From Lysobacter enzymogenes (GTDB taxonomy: Bacteria; Pseudomonadota; Gammaproteobacteria; Xanthomonadales; Xanthomonadaceae), in assembly GCF_900106525.1 (NCBI RefSeq), contig NZ_FNOG01000002.1:342850-396617 (forward strand): a DNA stretch of 53,768 nucleotides, given 5' to 3'. The notes under the pieces are model-generated. The model did not search any database, was not told the origin of the DNA, and was given only the letters and a program-made list of their open reading frames with translations. Shown here in pieces: positions 37,868 to 46,143 of the stretch. Position 1 is the stretch's first letter. Each line of letters starts with the position of its first letter. A program made the translations under genes and the position numbers.

Positions 37868-38779
37868 ATGCCCAGGCAACGCAACGCGCGCGAGCGCGCC
37901 GAACTGCTCAACGAGTACGGCCACCGCCTCGGCGCGCGCGGCGACGACGAGCGCGCGCTGAGCTTCTACGCCCAGGCGGCCCAGGCCGATCCGGCCTGGG
38001 CCGCGCCGTGGTTCAACATCGGCCTGCTGCACAAGTACTTCGGCGATTGGGCGCAGTCGCTGCGCGCCAATCGCGAGGCCTTGCTGCGCGAGAGCGGCCA
38101 CCAGGGCGCGTGCTGGAACCTCGGCATCGCCGCGACCGCGCTGCGCGACTGGCGCAGCGCGCGCGAGGCCTGGCAGCGCTATGGCCTGCCGGTGGAGCCG
38201 GGCGAGGACGCGCTGGAGATCGACTGCGGCCTGGCGCCGGTGCGGCTGGACCCGGACGGCCGCGGCGAAGTGGTCTGGTGCGACCGGCTCGACCCGGCGC
38301 GCGCGCGCATCCGCAACGTGCCGCTGCCCGACAGCGGCCATCGCTACGCCGACATCGTGCTCAACGACGGCGCGCCCAACGGCACCCGCCGCATCGGCGA
38401 GCGTGAGTACGCGGTGTTCGACCAGCTCGAACTGTGGCAGGCCTCGCCCTACGCCACCTTCGAGGCCTGGATCGAAACGCCGCAGCCCGACAGCCTCGCC
38501 GCGCTGGCCGAACGCGCGCACCGCGACCACGGCCAGGCCCAGGACTGGACCGACAGCGTGCGCCACCTGTGCCGCGCCTGTTCGCTCGGCGATGCCGATA
38601 GCGGCCACGATCACCCGCCGCTGGAACCGGACGGCGACGCCGCCGGTGCGCGCTGGGTCGGCCTGGCCGCGACCGACGAAGCGGCGGCGCGGGCGATCCT
38701 CGACGACTGGCTTCACGCGCATCCGGCGGCGCGCCTGCTGCAATTCCGCCTGGCCGTGCCGGCCGGCGCGGCGGACTGA
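37868..38779 (+). CDS. TPR-repeat protein, function unknown
   Basis: A 303-residue protein. Residues 8-115 contain about three tetratricopeptide repeats (ELLNEYGHRLGARGDDERAL; AWAAPWFNIGLLHKYFGDWA; ACWNLGIAATALRDWRSARE). Residues 120-300 form an unfamiliar acidic domain with conserved-looking blocks (GEVVWCDRLDPARARIRNVP; ADIVLNDGAPNGTRRIGERE; VFDQLELWQASPY). No signal peptide is seen, so it is cytosolic. The start is ATG 37868; an in-frame ATG at 37841 is possible. It is co-directional with the EF-G2-like gene at short spacing, which hints at a role linked to that factor, but no direct evidence exists. Confidence 0.75.
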   Translation: MPRQRNARERAELLNEYGHRLGARGDDERALSFYAQAAQADPAWAAPWFNIGLLHKYFGDWAQSLRANREALLRESGHQGACWNLGIAATALRDWRSAREAWQRYGLPVEPGEDALEIDCGLAPVRLDPDGRGEVVWCDRLDPARARIRNVPLPDSGHRYADIVLNDGAPNGTRRIGEREYAVFDQLELWQASPYATFEAWIETPQPDSLAALAERAHRDHGQAQDWTDSVRHLCRACSLGDADSGHDHPPLEPDGDAAGARWVGLAATDEAAARAILDDWLHAHPAARLLQFRLAVPAGAAD

Positions 38780-38840
38780 GCGCGCACGACAGGATCGGCG
38801 CCGGCTGGCTACCATGGCCGCACCTCACGGAGAACCGCGC

Positions 38841-39302
38841 ATGACCCACAACGGACGTCGCCCGCCCTTGCCGCGCATGCTTTTCGCGAGCCTGCGTCCG
38901 CCGCGCCTGCTGTGCGCGCGCATGGCCCTGGCGATCGCCGCGCTGGCGCTCGCCGGCCTCGCCGCGGCGGCGGCGCCGAAGCCGGAAACGCGCTGCGGCT
39001 GGTTCATCAATCCCACCCCCGGCAACGCCTGGCTGATCGATCCCGACGCGCAGTGGACCGTCGGTCTGCAGGGCGGCCATCAGGCCGAAGGACCGTGGCC
39101 GGAACCGCCGTCGCAACGGGACTGGGTCAAGCACGAAGGCGATCCGCGCGGCTACGGTTACGGCTGCGCCTGCCTCAAGGTGGTGACCGGCCCCGACCAC
39201 AGCATCGCCCGCATCCTCTCGGCCAAGGGCAAGCCGCTGGCGCAGTGCCGCCGCGACCGCACCCTGACCGCACTCGAACCGGACTACTCCTCCGACCCAT
39301 GA
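38841..39302 (+). CDS. DUF4087-domain secreted protein
   Basis: A 153-residue protein. The long N-region ending in ALALAGLAAAAA is a signal peptide, cleaved near residue 46; an internal ATG may be the true start because the first 28 residues are basic. The mature part carries the DUF4087 signature CGWFINPTPGNAWLIDPDAQ, then GLQGGHQAEGPWP, GYGYGCACLKV and AQCRRDRTL, with four Cys residues for disulfides. It is periplasmic, with unknown function. The ribosome site is ACGGAGAACC. Its stop overlaps the next start (ATGA), so it is translationally coupled to the MscS-type channel. Confidence 0.85.
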   Translation: MTHNGRRPPLPRMLFASLRPPRLLCARMALAIAALALAGLAAAAAPKPETRCGWFINPTPGNAWLIDPDAQWTVGLQGGHQAEGPWPEPPSQRDWVKHEGDPRGYGYGCACLKVVTGPDHSIARILSAKGKPLAQCRRDRTLTALEPDYSSDP

Positions 39303-40552
39303 CCGCCGCGCCCAAGCCGACGCTGGAAAAAGACCCGGAACTGACCGAGGCGGTGTCCGACGCCATCGACGTGGTGTCGAATCCGACCGACCTGGCGATC
39401 AATCTGCTGGTGCTGGCCGCCGCCATCGCGGTCGCGGTGCTGATCACGCGCAAGCTCAAGCAGTGGGTGGGCCATCAGCGTCCGAAGCGGCTGGTGCTGG
39501 TCGAGTACCTGGCCACACCGGTGCTGACCCTGGCGATCATCGGCGGCTTGAGCCTGTTCGGCGGCGTGCTGGCCAATCCGCTGGTCGGCCTGGCCGGCTC
39601 GATGCTCGGGCTGTTCGTGGCGATCCGCCTGCTCGGCGCGCTGATGGAGATCGCGTTCCGGCCGACGCCGCTGCTCAAGTTCATGCTGCGCCTGGTCACC
39701 GTGGTGATGTGGCTGGCGGCGGTGTTCAGCCTGTTCGAAGACCGCAGCAAGTTGATCGCCAAGGTCTATTCGGCGCACTTCAAGGTCGGCGGCATCGCCT
39801 TGTCGAGCGACGGCATGCTCAGCGGCCTGATCACCGGCGTGGTGGTGGCGATCATCGCGCTGTGGGCCGAGAAGAGCGTCGGCAATCTGCTGCGCCGCAG
39901 CCGCAACCTGCAGCCGAACTTCGTGCTGGCGCTGTCGAGGGTGATGAGCGTGGCGATCTGGATCGTCGCCACCATCCTCATCTTCACCGCCGCCGACATC
40001 AACCTCACCGCCCTGGCCGCGTTCGGCGGCGCGCTCGGCATCGGCCTGGGCCTGGGCCTGCAGAAGCTGGCGGCGAGCTACATCAGCGGCCTGATCGTGC
40101 TGTTCGAGCAGTCGGTGCGGGTCGGCGACAACATCGTCAGCAACTCGGTGTCCGGCCGGGTCACCCGCATGACCGTGCGCTACACCATGATCCGCACCCG
40201 CGACGGCGTCGAGGCGATCGTGCCCAACGATCTGCTGACCAACAACGTGATCGTCAACCAGTCCTGGTCCGACCGCAATCTGCGCCTGGTCTGCGGCGTG
40301 CTGGTCAAGGGCGACGCCGACCTGACCCTGGCGCGGGAGCTGTTCGTCGAGGCGATGAACGCGCAGCCGCGGGTGCTGCAGGAGCCGGCGCCGCACATGT
40401 ACATCACCGGCGTCAACGACAAGGGCATCCAGCTCGACGGGCATTTCTGGATCTCCGATCCGGAGAACGGCCAGAACAACGTCGCCTCCGACATCTACGA
40501 CGCGGTGCTGGGCGCGTTCCGCAAGCACGGGATCGCGCTGGTCGCGCAATAG
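39299..40552 (+). CDS. MscS-family mechanosensitive channel
   Basis: A 417-residue inner-membrane channel that opens on hypo-osmotic membrane tension. Five or six membrane segments are visible (LAINLLVLAAAIAVAVLIT; TPVLTLAIIGGLSLFGGVLA; GLITGVVVAIIALWA; MSVAIWIVATILIFTA). The pore-lining MscS helix is AAFGGALGIGLGLGLQKLA with its Gly/Ala packing. Then come SYISGLIVLFEQSVRVGDNI and the beta domain (VRYTMIRTRDGVEAIVPNDL). The start ATG 39299 overlaps the DUF4087 stop by four bases. The extra N-terminal segments compared with E. coli MscS (286 residues) place it with YbdG/YnaI-like larger members. Confidence 0.9.
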   Translation: MTAAPKPTLEKDPELTEAVSDAIDVVSNPTDLAINLLVLAAAIAVAVLITRKLKQWVGHQRPKRLVLVEYLATPVLTLAIIGGLSLFGGVLANPLVGLAGSMLGLFVAIRLLGALMEIAFRPTPLLKFMLRLVTVVMWLAAVFSLFEDRSKLIAKVYSAHFKVGGIALSSDGMLSGLITGVVVAIIALWAEKSVGNLLRRSRNLQPNFVLALSRVMSVAIWIVATILIFTAADINLTALAAFGGALGIGLGLGLQKLAASYISGLIVLFEQSVRVGDNIVSNSVSGRVTRMTVRYTMIRTRDGVEAIVPNDLLTNNVIVNQSWSDRNLRLVCGVLVKGDADLTLARELFVEAMNAQPRVLQEPAPHMYITGVNDKGIQLDGHFWISDPENGQNNVASDIYDAVLGAFRKHGIALVAQ

Positions 40553-40622
40553 GCCGCGCCGGCGGGACGCAGCGTCCGCCGGACGGCGCGCCGCCGCCGC
40601 GCGCCGGCAGTAGCATGGCCCG

Positions 40623-41012
40623 ATGACCGAGCTCGCCCATCCCCGCTTCTTCTGGCAGTTCCCGATGCGGCTGGTGCGCCACGCGCGCCTGGACGAGTTC
40701 CTGCCCGACGACGGCCATCTGCGCATCTTGTTCCTGTGGGGCAAGGACTGCCCGAACTGCGACATCGCCAAGGGCCAGATGCTGCTGGCGCAGCAGCGCT
40801 TCGAATGGCCGGACGTGGAATGGCTGCACGACAACGTTTACGAAGACCCGTCCATGGCTACCCACTTCGGCCTGCACGGGATCCCGGCATTCTTCGTGTT
40901 CCGTGGGGCGAAGAAGCTGGGGCGGATCGGGCAGTGGCCGGGTACCGAGGCTTTCGTTGCTGCGATCGAAAAGCTGCGGGCCGGGCCGGGCGTGGCGCAG
41001 GCGCCTGGGTAG
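40623..41012 (+). CDS. thioredoxin-like protein with CPNC motif
   Basis: A 129-residue protein with a thioredoxin fold. The active site is LFLWGKDCPNCDIAKGQML (CxxC near residues 43-46) and the cis-Pro loop is LHGIPAFFVFRGAKKLGRIG. There is no signal peptide, so it is cytosolic. The CPNC dipeptide and the N-terminal MRLVRHARLDEFLPDDG distinguish it from TrxA (CGPC); it fits the loose thioredoxin-like group with unknown partners. The start is ATG 40623, 70 bases past the MscS stop. Confidence 0.85.
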   Translation: MTELAHPRFFWQFPMRLVRHARLDEFLPDDGHLRILFLWGKDCPNCDIAKGQMLLAQQRFEWPDVEWLHDNVYEDPSMATHFGLHGIPAFFVFRGAKKLGRIGQWPGTEAFVAAIEKLRAGPGVAQAPG

Positions 41013-41142
41013 CGGCCATGCGGGGGCGATGGCTGGGGCGGTTTGATCTCGCGTTTTAGCGATAGCCGCTGCATCGCTCTACGGATCGAACGACCGTTCT
41101 GCACTGCCTTCGGATGTGGCGCTGGCGTACACCGCTTCGGTT

Positions 41143-41169
41143 GATCGCGGCTTGCGCCGCTCCTACAGG
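41143..41169. repeat. single REP half-unit
   Basis: GATCGCGGCTTGCGCCGCTC followed by CTACAGG: one GTAGGAGC-family unit, upstream of the LysE gene. Nothing else is seen in 41013-41250. Confidence 0.8.
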
Positions 41170-41250
41170 TAGCTGGACCGGCATCCGCCGCACTTGGCGC
41201 AGGCCGCTCGTCCAAGCAGACTTTCCCCTCACGCCCCCGACCTCGCCGCC

Positions 41251-41880
41251 ATGTTCGACGCCGCCACCCTCGCCGCCTACCTCGTCGCCGCCGCCGTGCT
41301 GGTGTTCATCCCCGGACCCGGCACCGCCTGGATCGTCGCCCAGAGCGCCGCCGGCGGCACCGCGCGCGGCATCCAGGCCGCGTTCGGGCTGGAAACGGCC
41401 ACGCTGATCCACGCCCTGGCCGCGGGCCTGGGCCTGTCGGCGTTGCTGGCGACCTCGGCACTGGCGTTCGAGGTGCTCAAGTACGCCGGCGCGGCGTATC
41501 TGATCTGGCTCGGCATCAAGGCCTGGCGCGGCGCGCCGGCCGCGGCCGCGGAAGCCGCGGCTGCGCCGCCGCTGCCGGTTTCCGCACGCCAGGTCTATTT
41601 GCGCTCGGTCATGACCGGAGTGCTCAACCCCAAGGTGGCCTTGTTCTTCCTCGCCTTCCTGCCGCAATTCGTGCATCCCGAGCGCGGCATGGTGTGGCTG
41701 CAGTTCCTGGTGCTGGGCGCGCTGCTGTCGCTGATCGGGATGTGCAACAGCCTGATGCTCAGCGTCGCGGTCGGCCGCTTCGGCCGCCGCTTCGCCGGCG
41801 GCGGCGGCCGCTGGAAGGAACGCCTGACCGGCAGCGTGTTCATCGCCCTGGGCCTGCGCCTGGCCGTGCAGCAACGCTGA
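41251..41880 (+). CDS. LysE/RhtB-family amino-acid exporter
   Basis: A 209-residue inner-membrane exporter with six predicted membrane segments. The family signature VLVFIPGPGTAWIVAQSAAGG with GTARGIQAAFGLETATLIH is at residues 15-55. The ALAFEVLKYAGAAYLIWLGI segment and the VMTGVLNPKVALFFLAFLPQ motif are diagnostic. A short Ala/Pro-rich cytosolic loop lies at 93-110. The start is ATG 41251, not the more distal in-frame ATG 41194. The substrate is probably an amino acid or analogue. It is monocistronic. Confidence 0.92.
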   Translation: MFDAATLAAYLVAAAVLVFIPGPGTAWIVAQSAAGGTARGIQAAFGLETATLIHALAAGLGLSALLATSALAFEVLKYAGAAYLIWLGIKAWRGAPAAAAEAAAAPPLPVSARQVYLRSVMTGVLNPKVALFFLAFLPQFVHPERGMVWLQFLVLGALLSLIGMCNSLMLSVAVGRFGRRFAGGGGRWKERLTGSVFIALGLRLAVQQR

Positions 41881-41993
41881 GCGGCGCTTGAATCCGGGCT
41901 TTACGCGCGCACGGCCGCGGCGCCGCGTGGCTTGAACCAGCGCCGGCGCAGCCTCAGGTCGTAGGTTCACGACCTCGCACCGGAGCGCCGCGC

Positions 41994-42749
41994 ATGAAGA
42001 CCCAAGGCTTTCTCGACCAGTTGCTCAAGACCGCCCAGAACACATTGGGCGGCTCAGGCGGAGGACTGGGTGATCTGCTCGGCGGCGGCAATCCGCTGGC
42101 GCGCAGCGAGCCGCGCCATGACGAGCGCAGACGCAACCAAGACAAACGCAGCGAGGAAAAGCGCGGCCTGCTCAACGCCGACTTCGGCAAGGGCGCGCTG
42201 ACCGGCGGCGCGCTGGGCCTGTTGCTGGGCAACAAGAAACTGCGCAAGCACGCCGGCAAGTTCGCCCTGGCCGGCGGCGTGGCCGCGGTCGGCGTGCTGG
42301 CCTACAAGGCCTACGACGACTACAAGCGCCAGCAGGAAGGCCCCGGCGCGGCCGAACCGCGCACCGTCGACCGCCTGCCGCCGCCGCAGGCCGAGCAGCA
42401 CAGCCGCGCGATCCTGCAGGCGCTGGTAGCCGCGTCCAAGGCCGACGGCCACATCGACGCGCGCGAACGCGAAGCCATCGAAGGCGAGTTCGTGCGCATC
42501 GACGGCGATACCCAACTGCGCTCGTGGCTGCACTCGGAGCTGGAAAAGCCGCTGGATCCGGCCGAAGTCGCGCGCGCCGCGGAAACCCCGGAAATCGCCG
42601 CGGAAATGTACCTGGCCAGCCTGCTCGCCGCGGACGAACAGAACTATATGGAGCGCGCCTACCTCGACGAACTGGCGCGCCAGCTCAAGATCGACGACGC
42701 GCTCAAGACCCGGCTGGAGCAGCAACTGCGCGACGCGCAGCAGGGCTGA
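41994..42749 (+). CDS. TerB-like / DUF533 membrane-associated protein
   Basis: A 251-residue protein. Residues 1-30 are Gly-rich (TLGGSGGGLGDLLGGG). A basic segment is followed by a glycine-rich hydrophobic stretch (KGALTGGALGLLLGNKKLRK; FALAGGVAAVGVLAYKAYDD) that probably inserts in the membrane. The C-terminal 120 residues form a TerB-like helical domain (AILQALVAASKADGHIDARE; AAEMYLASLLAADEQNYMER; YLDELARQLKIDDALKTRLE), with the acidic loop of YebE/DUF533. Tellurite resistance is only a family association. The start is ATG 41994. It is monocistronic. Confidence 0.88.
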   Translation: MKTQGFLDQLLKTAQNTLGGSGGGLGDLLGGGNPLARSEPRHDERRRNQDKRSEEKRGLLNADFGKGALTGGALGLLLGNKKLRKHAGKFALAGGVAAVGVLAYKAYDDYKRQQEGPGAAEPRTVDRLPPPQAEQHSRAILQALVAASKADGHIDAREREAIEGEFVRIDGDTQLRSWLHSELEKPLDPAEVARAAETPEIAAEMYLASLLAADEQNYMERAYLDELARQLKIDDALKTRLEQQLRDAQQG

Positions 42750-43009
42750 GCGCGCGGCGGCGCGGACGCGCATCGGCCGATGCGCGTCCGGCGCTGCGCT
42801 CCCGATCCAGCCGCGGGCCCGAGGCCGCCGATGCCGGTTGCAGCGGCGCGCGGCAGCGGCTCGTCTGCCATGCGTCAGGATCCGCTGCGTGCCAGGCACG
42901 CGCGCACTTCGCGACGCGCACCACGCTCCCCTCGCCGCGCAGTCGCCAGCGCCCCGCGCAACCGCTAGCATCGCCCACGCGCCGACCGGCGCGCTCGCGG
43001 ACCGATGCC

Positions 43010-43540
43010 ATGCGATTGCTGATTCCCGCCCTGCTCGCGCTGACCTTCGTCGGCTGTTCCTGCCAGCGCCACGCCGGCGACACCGACGCCACGACAACGC
43101 TGGCCGCGACTACGCCCCCGGCCGCGGACCACGCCGCCGAACCCAGCCAGGCCGAACTGCGCGCGGCCGCGACCGCGAAGAAGCGCAACGAAGCCACCAG
43201 CGACGCCGTCGACACCCTGCACCGTTATCTGCAGCTGATCGGCTCGGGCGACGGCGAAGCGGCGGCCAAGTACTGGGGCTACCAGCGCGCGCCGCGCGGC
43301 AACGAGGAATCGGACCTGCGCACGCTGAAGAACCTGCGCGCGTTCCGCATCGAAAACGAAACGCCCGAGCCGCTGGACCAGGAACCGGTGCCGGAGCTGC
43401 TGCGCATTCCGGTGGAGCTGCGCGCGACCTTGGAGAACGGCGAGAACCGGCGCTACAAGGGTTGGTATCGGCTGCGGCGCAATCAGGTCGAGCAGCGTTG
43501 GGAATTGACCGGGGTCTCGATGGCGACGCCGTTGCAGTAA
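43010..43540 (+). CDS. lipoprotein, unknown function
   Basis: A 176-residue lipoprotein. Residues 1-16 are a signal with lipobox TFVGC (Cys16). There is then a Thr/Ala/Pro linker (TLAATTPPAADHAAEPSQ), and residues 65-176 fold as a beta-rich NTF2/DUF-like domain (TLHRYLQLIGSGDGEAAAKY; LRIPVELRATLENGENRRYK; GWYRLRRNQVEQRWELTG). It is first of a run of three lipoproteins. The start ATG 43010 has no strong ribosome site; the frame extends further upstream, but only as a non-signal-bearing shadow. The domain is of the sort seen in envelope-maintenance proteins; the role is unknown. Confidence 0.75.
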   Translation: MRLLIPALLALTFVGCSCQRHAGDTDATTTLAATTPPAADHAAEPSQAELRAAATAKKRNEATSDAVDTLHRYLQLIGSGDGEAAAKYWGYQRAPRGNEESDLRTLKNLRAFRIENETPEPLDQEPVPELLRIPVELRATLENGENRRYKGWYRLRRNQVEQRWELTGVSMATPLQ

Positions 43541-43582
43541 GTCTGTTCGGGTCTGGAGTTTCGGCGCGGCGGGTGAGTTCGC

Positions 43583-43658
43583 GGTCGCGGCTTGCGCCGC
43601 TCCTACAGGGCGCGATGCGGCCTCCGAAGTCCCTGTAGGAGCGGCGCAAGCCGCGACC
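43583..43658. repeat. perfect REP pair (GTAGGAGC family)
   Basis: Perfect 28-bp inverted arms (43583-43610 with 43631-43658) around a 20-base loop. The left arm starts GGTCGCGGCTTGCGCCGCTC. This is the longest uninterrupted stem of this family in the window. Confidence 0.93.
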
Positions 43659-43808
43659 ACGAACCCGCAACCACGACAACCCGCTCCAACCACAACGAAC
43701 CGATCCCCAACGCCGCATCGCCGCGCCGATGCCGCAGCCACGCCGCGCGCCTTACACTGCGGGCTTCGCGCCGCGACCCGCGCGCGCCCGGTTTTTCAGG
43801 ACTCCGCC

Positions 43809-44567
43809 ATGCGCTCAACGCCCGCCCTCGCCCTGCTGACCGCCGCACTGCTGGCGGCCGCGCTCGCCGCCTGCGGCGGCAAGGATCCGGCCGTCGCCGG
43901 CGATGGCGCTCACGCCGGCGATCCCTCGGCGCTGCCGGCGCCGGAAGGCGGGCGCGGCAGCATCACCGGCATGCCCGACGCCGGCACGCCCGGCCAGACC
44001 GGCGCGCCGGCGCCCGCGCCGCCGCAACTGGACGAAAACGGCAACCCGCTGCCGCCGGCCGATCCGAACGCCGTCGCCGATCCCGCCGCGCCGGTCGATC
44101 CGAACGCGCCGGTCGACCCGGCGCTGCCGGTGCCGGCTGCGCACGATCCGGCCGCGGTCGATGCGGCCCCGGCAGCGCCCACGCCCGCGGGCGAACCCAC
44201 GCCGGAAGACGCGGTCGCGGTGGTGCGCGATTACTACGCCGCGATCAACGCCCACCGCTACGAACGCGCCTATGCGCTGTGGTCCGACGGCGGCCGCGCC
44301 AGCGGCCAGGATGCGCAGCAGTTCGCCAACGGCTTCGCCCAGACCGCCGGCGTGTCGGTGGAACTGGCGCCAGCGGGCCGCGTCGATGCCGGCGCCGGCC
44401 AGCGCCATATCGAAGTGCCGGTGTCGATCACCGCGACCCAGCGCGACGGCAGCCAGCGCCGTTTCGTCGGCGCCTACACCCTGCGCCGCGCCGTGGTCGA
44501 CGGCGCCAGCGCCGAACAGCGCGCCTGGCGCATCGCCAGCGCCGACATCCGCGAGCTCAAGCCGTGA
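43809..44567 (+). CDS. lipoprotein with Pro/Ala/Asp-rich linker and NTF2-like domain
   Basis: A 252-residue lipoprotein. Signal 1-21 has lipobox LAAC (Cys22). Residues 23-135 are low-complexity Pro/Ala/Asp/Gly with repeated DPNAPVDP-like units (DPNAVADPAAPVDPNAPVDP). Residues 140-250 resemble an NTF2-like domain (AVVRDYYAAINAHRYERAYA; AYTLRRAVVDG). It is second of three consecutive lipoprotein genes; its stop overlaps the GTG start of the third by TGA/GTGA. The long flexible linker would let the domain reach through the periplasm. No enzyme residues are evident. Confidence 0.8.
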   Translation: MRSTPALALLTAALLAAALAACGGKDPAVAGDGAHAGDPSALPAPEGGRGSITGMPDAGTPGQTGAPAPAPPQLDENGNPLPPADPNAVADPAAPVDPNAPVDPALPVPAAHDPAAVDAAPAAPTPAGEPTPEDAVAVVRDYYAAINAHRYERAYALWSDGGRASGQDAQQFANGFAQTAGVSVELAPAGRVDAGAGQRHIEVPVSITATQRDGSQRRFVGAYTLRRAVVDGASAEQRAWRIASADIRELKP

Positions 44568-45304
44568 ACCTCGCGCACCTGACGCTCGCCGCCGCGCTCG
44601 CGCTGATCCTGGCCGGTTGCCAGCGCGAGGCCACTGCTCCAGCGGCGCCTGCGAAGAACACGGCGAACGCCGCGCCAGCCACCACTGCCGCACCGACGCC
44701 GCAATCCACCGACACGCCCGCACCGCCCGCGCTCGCGCCGGCGAGCGACTACGTGCTGCCCGGCGCGCTCGCGCCCGACCTCGGCGTCGAGCAACTGCGC
44801 CAGTTGTTCGGCGCCGGCAACGTCGCCATCGACGAGCGCCTGCCCGGCGCCGAGGGCGCGGAAATCCGCGGCGTGCGCCTGTTCGGCGCCGACCCGACCC
44901 GGCGCGCGCGCCTGTACTTCCAGGACAGCCAAGCACTGCGCGGCCTGTCGCTGGTGGTGGTCGACGACCCCGGCAGCCGCTGGCGCCTGGACAACGGCGT
45001 CGCCATCGGCCTGCCGCTGGCCGAACTCGTGCGCCTCAACGGCAAACCGCTGCGTTTCTACGGGCTGGATTGGGATTACGGCGGCATCGTCACCGACTGG
45101 AACGGCGGCGCGCTCGCGCCCAAGGACGGCGACCCGGTGCGGCGCAACGCGCGCCTGGGCTGGGCCGACGACGCGCCGGCCAACGCCGCCGCGCCCGTCG
45201 GCGACGGCGAGTTCTCCAGCGACGACGCGCGCTATCCCAAACAGGGCGCGCTGCTGCAGGTCGACGAGCTGAGCGTGTCCTTCCCCGGCGAGGACGACCT
45301 GTGA
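44564..45304 (+). CDS. lipoprotein, unknown function, coupled to the previous gene
   Basis: A 246-residue lipoprotein with start GTG 44564, sharing GTGA with the previous stop. The signal is 1-18 with lipobox ILAGC (Cys19). An Ala/Thr/Pro linker spans residues 20-50 (AKNTANAAPATTAAPTPQST). The mature domain has LGVEQLRQLFGAGNVAIDE, RLYFQDSQALRGLSLVVVDD, WRLDNGVAIGLPLAELVRLN and FYGLDWDYGGIVTDWNGG. It resembles uncharacterised proteobacterial lipoproteins. Translational coupling to the NTF2-like lipoprotein suggests that the two act together at the outer membrane. Confidence 0.78.
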   Translation: MNLAHLTLAAALALILAGCQREATAPAAPAKNTANAAPATTAAPTPQSTDTPAPPALAPASDYVLPGALAPDLGVEQLRQLFGAGNVAIDERLPGAEGAEIRGVRLFGADPTRRARLYFQDSQALRGLSLVVVDDPGSRWRLDNGVAIGLPLAELVRLNGKPLRFYGLDWDYGGIVTDWNGGALAPKDGDPVRRNARLGWADDAPANAAAPVGDGEFSSDDARYPKQGALLQVDELSVSFPGEDDL

Positions 45305-45320
45305 CGCCGCGGCCGCGCGC

Positions 45321-45782
45321 ATGAGCGGCGCGCCGCGCATCGTGCTGGACAGCAACGTCTGCCTGGACCTGTTCGCGTTCCGCGACCCGGCGGTGGCGCC
45401 GCTGCTGCGCGCGCTGCGCGAAGGCGTGCTGGCCGCGGTCACCGACGCGGCCTGCCGCGAAGAATGGCAACGCATCCTCGACTATCCCAAGCTCGGCCTG
45501 AGCGCGCAGACGCGCGCCGAGTGTCTGCGCGAGTACGACGCCTGGCTGCATCCGTTCGCCGGCATCGACGCGGCTGCCGGCGCGCCGCCGCTGCCGCGCT
45601 GCGCCGATCCGGACGACCAGAAATTCCTCGAACTGGCCCAGGCCGCCGGCGCGCGCTGGCTGCTCAGTCGCGATCACGCATTGGTGGTGCTGGGCCGGCG
45701 CACCGCGCGCGCCGGCCTGTTCGAGATCATGACGCCGCAGACCTGGGTGGCGTTGGAAGCGTGGCGCTCGCCTGGGGCGTGA
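45321..45782 (+). CDS. orphan PIN-domain putative RNase
   Basis: A 153-residue PIN-like ribonuclease domain of the COG1569-like toxin group. The acidic catalytic residues are recognisable: Asp in IVLDSNVCLDLF (residues 7-18), Glu in CREEWQRIL, Asp in CADPDDQKFLELA, and Asp in LLSRDHALVVLG. There is no antitoxin-like gene on either side: the upstream neighbour is a lipoprotein gene 17 bases away and the downstream region is a repeat array. It may be an orphan toxin, a stand-alone RNase, or a gene co-opted into the lipoprotein operon. Confidence 0.85.
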   Translation: MSGAPRIVLDSNVCLDLFAFRDPAVAPLLRALREGVLAAVTDAACREEWQRILDYPKLGLSAQTRAECLREYDAWLHPFAGIDAAAGAPPLPRCADPDDQKFLELAQAAGARWLLSRDHALVVLGRRTARAGLFEIMTPQTWVALEAWRSPGA

Positions 45783-45799
45783 TCGGGATCTGAAAGGAA

Positions 45800-45833
45800 A
45801 GCCTCGGGCCTGAAGGCCCTCCCACAACAGCCC
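45800..45833. repeat. inverted single unit of the 35-bp repeat
   Basis: AGCCTCGGGCCTGAAGGCCC, then TCCCACAA, is the reverse complement of the distal (seventh) unit of the array at 45852-46096 across at least 27 bases. It faces the array, so transcripts could fold back over the entire array. Confidence 0.85.
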
Positions 45834-45851
45834 GCGCCGTGGCCGAAGCCG

Positions 45852-46096
45852 GCTGTTGTGGGAGCGCCTTGAAGCTCGAGGCGCGAGCTGTTGCGGGAAG
45901 GCCTTCAAGCCCGAGGCGCGAGCTGTTGTGGAAAGGCCTTCAGGCCCGAAGCGAGAGCTGTTGTCGGAAGGCCTTCAGGCCCGAAGCGAGAGCTGTTGTC
46001 GGAAGGCCTTCAGGCCCGAAGCGCGAGCTTTTGTAGGGAGACCTTCAGGCCCGAGGCACAGGCTTTTGTGGGAGGGCCTTCAGGCCCGAGGCTCTC
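45852..46096. repeat. 35-bp tandem repeat array, seven units
   Basis: Seven contiguous 35-bp units start at 45852, 45887, 45922, 45957, 45992, 46027 and 46062. The consensus starts GCTGTTGTSGGAAGGCCTTC and continues AGGCCCGAAGCGMGA. Units 3-5 are nearly identical; units 1, 6 and 7 are more diverged, suggesting central expansion. GGCCTTCAGGCC forms a small hairpin in each unit. No spacers are present. All three forward frames stay open because 35 is not a multiple of 3. The array lies between the PIN gene and the AraC gene. Confidence 0.95.
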
Positions 46097-46143
46097 CTCT
46101 CGGTTCGCCGCGCCCGCCCACGACCGCATGCCATACTCGCCCC

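Noticed and set aside
35768-38815. A 1015-codon open frame on the minus strand across EF-G2 and the TPR gene
   Set aside because: Same shadow effect; Val/Ala/Asp/His/Arg-rich with no recognisable motif.
45852-46096. CRISPR array
   Set aside because: Units are contiguous with no spacers and no cas genes are present.
45856-46143. N-terminal extension of the AraC protein through the 35-bp repeats
   Set aside because: All three frames are open only because 35 is not a multiple of three; the predicted peptide merely repeats itself, and ATG 46144 gives a normal AraC N-terminus.
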